From: Wolinella succinogenes DSM 1740
GTDB lineage: Bacteria; Campylobacterota; Campylobacteria; Campylobacterales; Helicobacteraceae
Assembly: GCF_000196135.1 (NCBI RefSeq)
Contig: NC_005090.1
Location: 1,498,001 to 1,562,000 of the forward strand
DNA length: 64,000 bases
Direction of reading: 5' to 3'
Shown in pieces: positions 59,581 to 64,000 of this stretch. A program made the translations under genes and the position numbers. The notes beneath the pieces were generated by a model. It was not told the DNA's origin and did no database searches. It worked only from the letters and a program-made list of their open reading frames with translations. Numbering within the stretch: position 1 is the stretch's first letter; every line of letters starts with the position of its first letter.

Positions 59581-60980
59581 CGATCCACCTTTTTAAAGCC
59601 ATCCAGCAGACAATCGACCAAATATTCACTCGTTCCCACGATCAGATCCGTGGGCACCTCTTGCCCGATGGAGAGGTAGCTCACAGGTTTTTTGGTCTCG
59701 TGGATAAGGGAAAAGACATTTCCAAAACCGCGTGTCTCATCGAGCTTGGTGAGGATGAGCGTGTCCACATTAAGCACGGAGAAGGTGTGGTAAATGTCTC
59801 TTAAATCCTCGTATTTGGTGGTGGAAGAGACCACCAAACTCACATCAATACTACAGTGCGGATCGCTATTGACATAGCTTCGGAGCATATCGATCTTTTG
59901 CTTGTCGTGTTGAGAGCTTCCCACCGTGTCGATGAGGATATAATCGCAATATTTAAGCGAATTGATCGCTCCCACGAATTCTGTCGGATCAACCACCGTA
60001 TCGATGCTCAGCTTCATCTTTTTAGCATAAAACATGAGCTGGTCAACCGCGCCGATTCGATAGGTGTCCAGCGTAATGATTCCCACTTTGTAGTTTTTGC
60101 TCATCATGCGCGAATAGCGGGCAGCAAGTTTGGCAAGCGTGGTGGTTTTGCCCACGCCCGTAGGACCTACGAGCATCACGATCTTGCGCGCGCCGCTCTC
60201 TAGATTCTCTTGGCGGCAATAGACCATCTTGCGGAGCACCTCGCGAAAGTAGCGTTTGATGAGAATCGAGTTTTCCCTCATCTTCACAGGCATGAGCTCC
60301 AGCGTGAGCTGCATGATCTTATCGAGATGATCACGATGCATCCCGCTGCTCTTGGCGATTCGGTAGATTTCGGCAAACTCGTGAGGGATGATGAGCCCCT
60401 CACGCTTAGGCCCCTTCTCCTCCCAAAACATATTCTGAATGAGCTTGATTTTGTCGTTGAGTTTGTCAATCTCGCTCTTGATGAGCTTGAGCTCCTTCAC
60501 ATCTTCCCTAGAGGCACTCTCCATCACGCGAGGATGCGAAGAAGCGCTACTGGAGGGAGAGGACGCAGCAGGAGTGGCTTCATGCATGACCCGCGGAGGC
60601 TCTTTTTTTGGAGGTTGCGCGGTGGAGACATTGGCGATCTTGGAGATTTGACGCACCGCATCAGAGAGCTGGAGGGAGACGTCATCAAGCTTCCCTTGGG
60701 GGGCTTGAAGAAGCGTTTTTCGCCGTTCGCGCTCTTTTTGAGCGATCTCTTCGAGTCGCTCCGCCACTTTGTTGCTTTTTTGAGAGAGGCTCTCCTCCTC
60801 TTTTTTGAGCTGCACCTTCTCCTCATCCACAGCAATGACAATCTCATAGAGGGCTGGCTGCGTCAAGGAGCGCTTGCGAATCTCCTTGGTGCTCACCACC
60901 AAAGCCTCCTCGCCATGCTTCTGCTGTGCGACTCTCAGTGCCTCCGCCGGCGTTTCGCCGTTGTAGGTAAATAGTTTCAT
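59577..60980 (-). CDS. flhF: Flagellar biosynthesis GTPase FlhF
   Basis: 467 residues from the ATG giving MKLFTYNGETPAEALRVAQQ; the longer frame (61046) overlaps folK and lacks a ribosome site, while AGAGGG precedes this ATG. N-terminal basic/coiled domain (~60-190, Ser/Pro-rich), then an SRP-type GTPase: VMLVGPTGVGKTTTLAKLAA, GIITLDTYRIGAVDQLMFYA, ILIDTVGSSQHD, LILTKLDETRGFGN. Recruits the first flagellar proteins to the pole. 14-base gap to folK. Confidence 0.95.
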   Translation of the reverse strand: MKLFTYNGETPAEALRVAQQKHGEEALVVSTKEIRKRSLTQPALYEIVIAVDEEKVQLKKEEESLSQKSNKVAERLEEIAQKERERRKTLLQAPQGKLDDVSLQLSDAVRQISKIANVSTAQPPKKEPPRVMHEATPAASSPSSSASSHPRVMESASREDVKELKLIKSEIDKLNDKIKLIQNMFWEEKGPKREGLIIPHEFAEIYRIAKSSGMHRDHLDKIMQLTLELMPVKMRENSILIKRYFREVLRKMVYCRQENLESGARKIVMLVGPTGVGKTTTLAKLAARYSRMMSKNYKVGIITLDTYRIGAVDQLMFYAKKMKLSIDTVVDPTEFVGAINSLKYCDYILIDTVGSSQHDKQKIDMLRSYVNSDPHCSIDVSLVVSSTTKYEDLRDIYHTFSVLNVDTLILTKLDETRGFGNVFSLIHETKKPVSYLSIGQEVPTDLIVGTSEYLVDCLLDGFKKVDR

Positions 60981-60994
60981 CCGCCCTCTTTGTT

Positions 60995-61480
60995 TTAAGA
61001 ATCTAACATCAATGGAATCAACACAAAATCCCGCTCCGCCCAACAAGGATGGGGAATCGTGAGGCTTGGAGTTTTTATCTTCATCCCATCAAAGAAGAGA
61101 ATGTCGATATCAAGACTCCTCGGAGCGTTTTTAAACGCTCGCTTCCTAGGCCGTCCAAAGCGCCTCTCTAGATAGCTTGTATAGGCGAAAAACTCCCCAT
61201 AACCCCCACTCCACCCAAGCCTCATGGTTGCATTGTAAAAAGGGGCTTGCTCTGTGTACCCAAACGCTGGGTTGTAATAGAGCGGCGATGTTGAAATTAT
61301 ATCCACTCTTTTGGCTTTTTGAAGCGCCCTAAAGAGCCCCTGCAAAGAGCGCGGAACCTCACCTAGATTCCCGCCGACTCCAATCACGACCTCATAGCGC
61401 TTTGAAGAGGGACGAAAGGGGGAAGGGAAAAACTTATCATAGCATAAAGCCCGATTCTCACCCAAAGGCGCGATGATCAT
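60995..61480 (-). CDS. folK: 6-hydroxymethyl-dihydropterin pyrophosphokinase
   Basis: 161 residues; folate synthesis. VIGVGGNLGEVPRSLQGLFR, SPLYYNPAFGYTEQAPFYNA and the signature KNAPRSLDIDILFFDGMKIK with IPHPCWAERDFVLIPL. About 20 extra N-terminal residues (MIIAPLGENRALCYDKFF) precede the usual start, so a later start is possible, but the gene overlaps pepQ by 4 bases at 61480. Confidence 0.93.
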   Translation of the reverse strand: MIIAPLGENRALCYDKFFPSPFRPSSKRYEVVIGVGGNLGEVPRSLQGLFRALQKAKRVDIISTSPLYYNPAFGYTEQAPFYNATMRLGWSGGYGEFFAYTSYLERRFGRPRKRAFKNAPRSLDIDILFFDGMKIKTPSLTIPHPCWAERDFVLIPLMLDS

Positions 61481-62499
61481 AACACCCGAGCCTTGCCCTC
61501 TCTCATCACTACGAGATCTTCGATTCTCACGCCATAATGATGGGGGATATAGATGCCAGGCTCCACAGAGAAGACCATCCCCTCCTCAATCACCGTCTCG
61601 CTCCTTTTGGAGATGATGGGCAACTCATGAATATCTAGTCCGATTCCATGTCCCGTAGAGTGGACAAAGTAGCTCCCATAACCTGCCTCCTCAATCACGC
61701 CTCTTGCAAGAGCGTCAATCTCTTTGGCTTTCATCCCGACTCTAGCGTGTTTGATGGCGTGTTCTTGGGCTTTGAGCACCGTGTCATAAATCTTTTGGAG
61801 GGTTGAGTCCTTGAAGTGCTGAGTCTTATCAAAGCTCATTGCCTCTCCCACGCAGGCCGTGCGAGTGCGATCAGAGCAGTAGCGCTCAAACTTCACTCCT
61901 GCATCAAAGAGGATCAAATCTCCCTCTTTGAGTCGATCGCTCGTGGGAAGCGCGTGGGGCTTGGCGGCGTTGCCATTGATTCCTACGATGGGGTTGAAGC
62001 TGAGCTCATACTTTCCCTTCTTTTCCAAGAATCGCCGTGCCTCAAAATGGAGTCTGGATTCGGTTTTTCCCTCGCCCTTTTCACTCAAATAGCGTGCAAA
62101 TCGCTCATAGGCTTTGACATTGAGCCTTTGGCTTTGGGCTATTAGCTCCACTTCGTAGGGAGTTTTAATGATGCGACGCTTTTGGTGAAAATGGGGCACT
62201 GGAGTGAAGCGGGTCTTAAGCCCTCGACTCAAATCGTTAAAGAATCCAACGCTTAGCTCCAAAGGATTGTAGATCATCCGCCTAGGAGAGAGTCGTTTGA
62301 GCATGGCTCTAGCGGATTTCACTAGGTCGCTACTCTCGATCACTTCAGCGTTTTGGATGACCCCTTTGGCCTCCAGGCTATAGCGTCCATCGGTGAAAAA
62401 ATAGCGCTCCTCCCCCAAGCGGAGAAGAATCGCATTGTCACAACTATACCCGCACTCATGGTAGAGCGCATTCTCATCTCTTGTGAGATAGAACTCCAT
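61477..62499 (-). CDS. pepQ: Xaa-Pro peptidase (M24 family)
   Basis: 340 residues. Metal ligands: Asp in LILFDAGVKFERYCSDRTR, His in FVHSTGHGIGLDIHE, Glu in MVFSVEPGIYIPHHYGVRIE. N-terminal creatinase-like domain (YLTRDENALYHECGYSCDNA). Cleaves X-Pro peptides. Symbol pepQ/pepP not separable by sight. 2-base gap from aroQ. Confidence 0.9.
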   Translation of the reverse strand: MEFYLTRDENALYHECGYSCDNAILLRLGEERYFFTDGRYSLEAKGVIQNAEVIESSDLVKSARAMLKRLSPRRMIYNPLELSVGFFNDLSRGLKTRFTPVPHFHQKRRIIKTPYEVELIAQSQRLNVKAYERFARYLSEKGEGKTESRLHFEARRFLEKKGKYELSFNPIVGINGNAAKPHALPTSDRLKEGDLILFDAGVKFERYCSDRTRTACVGEAMSFDKTQHFKDSTLQKIYDTVLKAQEHAIKHARVGMKAKEIDALARGVIEEAGYGSYFVHSTGHGIGLDIHELPIISKRSETVIEEGMVFSVEPGIYIPHHYGVRIEDLVVMREGKARVL

Positions 62500-62501
62500 G
62501 A

Positions 62502-63002
62502 TTAGGATTCCTTAGCACCCTCTTGGGCTTGAGCTTGCGCTTTGGCTTGTGCCTCTTTGAGCGCACCAAGTTCGCTAAGAATCTGATGCATCGCGATCAT
62601 CGCCATGTGATAGCCAAAAGGTCCAAAGCCCGCAATCACGCCTGCCGCAACTTCAGCCGTGAGGCTATGTCGGCGAAACTCTTCTCTGGCATGAATATTG
62701 GTGATGTGCACTTCAAGCGTGGGCAGAGAGACAGCTGAGATGGCATCACGGATGGCGATAGAGGTGTGAGAGTAGGCGGCAGGATTGATGATGATCCCAT
62801 CGGCATCACCTAGGCACTCTTGGATCTTATCCACAATCTCACCCTCAAGGTTGCTTTGAAAAAACTCCACCTCCATACCGTTTTGATCGGCAAAGGTTTT
62901 CATATTTTGATGAATCTGCTCTAGCTTCATAGGGCCATAGAGGCGTTGCTCTCTAATACCGAGCATATTGAGATTGGGACCTTGGATGACGACAACTTTC
63001 AT
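62502..63002 (-). CDS. aroQ: 3-dehydroquinate dehydratase, type II
   Basis: 166 residues from the ATG giving [20 protein letters not shown]; the longer frame adds 17 residues with no ribosome site. Shikimate pathway. [39 protein letters not shown] and [20 protein letters not shown] are the signature. Catalytic Tyr is in the LYGPM loop. The C-terminal tail is a low-complexity [18 protein letters not shown]. First gene of a long operon through fliY. Confidence 0.96.
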   Translation of the reverse strand: MKVVVIQGPNLNMLGIREQRLYGPMKLEQIHQNMKTFADQNGMEVEFFQSNLEGEIVDKIQECLGDADGIIINPAAYSHTSIAIRDAISAVSLPTLEVHITNIHAREEFRRHSLTAEVAAGVIAGFGPFGYHMAMIAMHQILSELGALKEAQAKAQAQAQEGAKES

Positions 63003-63042
63003 ACGATTCCTTCTTTTTTTAAATGTGAGATTAATGAGGTGG

Positions 63043-63048
63043 ATTATA
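63043..63048 (-). promoter_or_regulatory. Promoter of the aroQ-fliY operon (-10)
   Basis: TATAAT on the minus strand, preceded by TGTG (near-extended -10), 41 bases before the aroQ ATG. Seven downstream genes are separated by less than 50 bases each. Confidence 0.6.
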
Positions 63049-63060
63049 CACAAAGAAGGT

Positions 63061-63066
63061 TATAAT
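63061..63066 (+). promoter_or_regulatory. -10 box of purT
   Basis: TATAAT, 36 bases before the purT ATG; back to back with the aroQ promoter. AAAGGA is the ribosome site. Confidence 0.6.
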
Positions 63067-63101
63067 ATTTTGAGAATAATCCCCATGGATAAAGGATTCC
63101 T

Positions 63102-64000
63102 ATGAAGTTCCCCTCTCCTTTTACACCCAATAGCATCAAAATCATGCTCCTTGGCAGTGGCGAGCTAGGCAAAGAGGTCATCATTGAGGCCCAGCGACTA
63201 GGTCTTGAAACCATCGCGGTGGATAAGTATGAAAATGCTCCCGCACACGGCGTAGCCCACCGCTCTTATGTGGTCAATATGCAGGATAAAGAGGCGCTCC
63301 TAGATCTCATCCAAAAAGAGAATCCCACCTACATCCTCCCTGAAGTAGAGGCGATCAGCCTTGAGGCGCTACTGGAGGCGGAAGAGAAGGGGTTTTGCGT
63401 GATTCCAAGCGCCAAGGCTGTCAGCCTCACGATGAATCGCAAAGGAATCCGCACCTTTGCCGCCGAGGAAGTGGGAGTCAAAACCAGCCAGTATCGATTC
63501 GTCAAAACGCTCGATGAGTTACGTTCGGCTGCAGAGGAGATCGGCTATCCTTGCGTGATCAAACCTGTCATGAGCAGCTCAGGACATGGGCAGAGCGTCT
63601 GCCGTATGGCTGAAGAGATTGAGGCGTGCTTTGAGGAAGCCAAAGAGGCTAGAGGCGATAGCAGCGAGCTCATCGTGGAGGAGTTCATTCCTTTTGATTA
63701 CGAGATCACCCTCCTCACCCTCAACAATGGCAAAAAAATCACCTTCTGCGACCCCATCGGGCACATCCAAAAGGGGGGTGACTACATCTTCTCATGGCAA
63801 CCCGCCCAGATGAAAAAAAGTGTCCTCAAAAAAGCTCAAAAAATCGCCCGCGATGTCGTCTCCGCCCTTGGAGGAAGAGGCATCTTTGGCGTAGAGCTCT
63901 TCATCAAGAAAAATGAGGTCTATTTCAGTGAAGTAAGCCCAAGACCGCATGACACAGGCATGGTGACACTGATCACGCAAAATTTCAGCGAATTCGCCCT
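63102..64000 (+). CDS. purT: Formate-dependent phosphoribosylglycinamide formyltransferase, partial
   Basis: The window ends inside the gene; 299 codons visible, no stop. ATP-grasp enzyme of purine synthesis that makes formyl-GAR from formate, suiting a formate-using bacterium. [70 protein letters not shown] and [20 protein letters not shown] with [13 protein letters not shown] are family motifs. Confidence 0.96.
   Translation, partial: MKFPSPFTPNSIKIMLLGSGELGKEVIIEAQRLGLETIAVDKYENAPAHGVAHRSYVVNMQDKEALLDLIQKENPTYILPEVEAISLEALLEAEEKGFCVIPSAKAVSLTMNRKGIRTFAAEEVGVKTSQYRFVKTLDELRSAAEEIGYPCVIKPVMSSSGHGQSVCRMAEEIEACFEEAKEARGDSSELIVEEFIPFDYEITLLTLNNGKKITFCDPIGHIQKGGDYIFSWQPAQMKKSVLKKAQKIARDVVSALGGRGIFGVELFIKKNEVYFSEVSPRPHDTGMVTLITQNFSEFA

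Noticed and set aside
60210-60974. 254-residue plus-strand frame opposite flhF
   Set aside because: A shadow of flhF; His/Leu-rich low-complexity typical of an antisense reading.

Overview
The window looks like a chromosomal segment of a Campylobacterota (epsilonproteobacterial) genome, almost certainly Wolinella succinogenes. The strongest evidence is a periplasmic rhodanese (45831-46280) that matches, from memory, the Sud polysulfide-sulfur transferase purified from that organism. Helicobacter-type gene order supports this: hemC/proS/hemA/ispB/DUF2018, dps/flgS/flgI, rqcH/recN/nadK, and fliY/fliM/fliA/flhG/flhF/folK/pepQ/aroQ. Most genes are tightly packed and overlap by 1-30 bases. Many promoters show only a -10 box, as is usual in this class.

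Layout: 1-9103 (minus strand) holds heme synthesis (hemC, hemA), proS, a polyprenyl synthase, sodB, hisD and a CBS-domain membrane protein. 9233-12135 (minus) holds dps and a flagellar group: the FlgS kinase, a rod-binding protein and FlgI. 12277-12355 is tRNA-Pro(GGG). 12389-22843 mixes housekeeping genes on both strands (agmatine deiminase, tsaD, tpx, hemD, guaA, nadB, a DciA-like gene, uvrC) with an unlisted 49-residue membrane protein at 12729-12878. 22996-27383 is an iron-uptake type locus (AraC regulator, TonB receptor with a Fur-like site, Nim-like flavoprotein), followed by a damaged Ada-type gene.

27593-35650 is a complete, A+T-rich type II-B CRISPR-Cas locus: cas9-cas1-cas2-cas4 on the plus strand, then a tracrRNA gene and an array of 22 perfect plus one degenerate 37-bp repeat, both read from the minus strand. 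Signals visible in the DNA are a bidirectional terminator between cas4 and tracrRNA, a 22-bp perfect anti-repeat, a separate minus-strand terminator between array and tracrRNA, a leader promoter at the far right, and an extended -10-like element inside every repeat that points into the next spacer. The degenerate repeat lies at the transcription-start end, the reverse of the usual polarity.

35726-42831 has an ORF resembling the 'up-regulated in Daf-2' domain, the nadK-recN-rqcH operon, a J-domain protein and a TauE-type transporter. 42897-46280 has uvrA and sud. 46333-53033 appears to be a cyclic-nucleotide signalling locus. A class II cAMP-phosphodiesterase-like domain fused to GAF and HD-GYP is transcribed away from a FecR / TPR-beta-barrel / CHASE2-adenylate-cyclase operon, so enzymes that make and destroy second messengers sit back to back. 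53048-62499 (minus) carries a cyclophilin, prs, mnmA and the flagellar switch and regulator operon, which probably starts at a promoter before aroQ (63002). The window ends inside purT.
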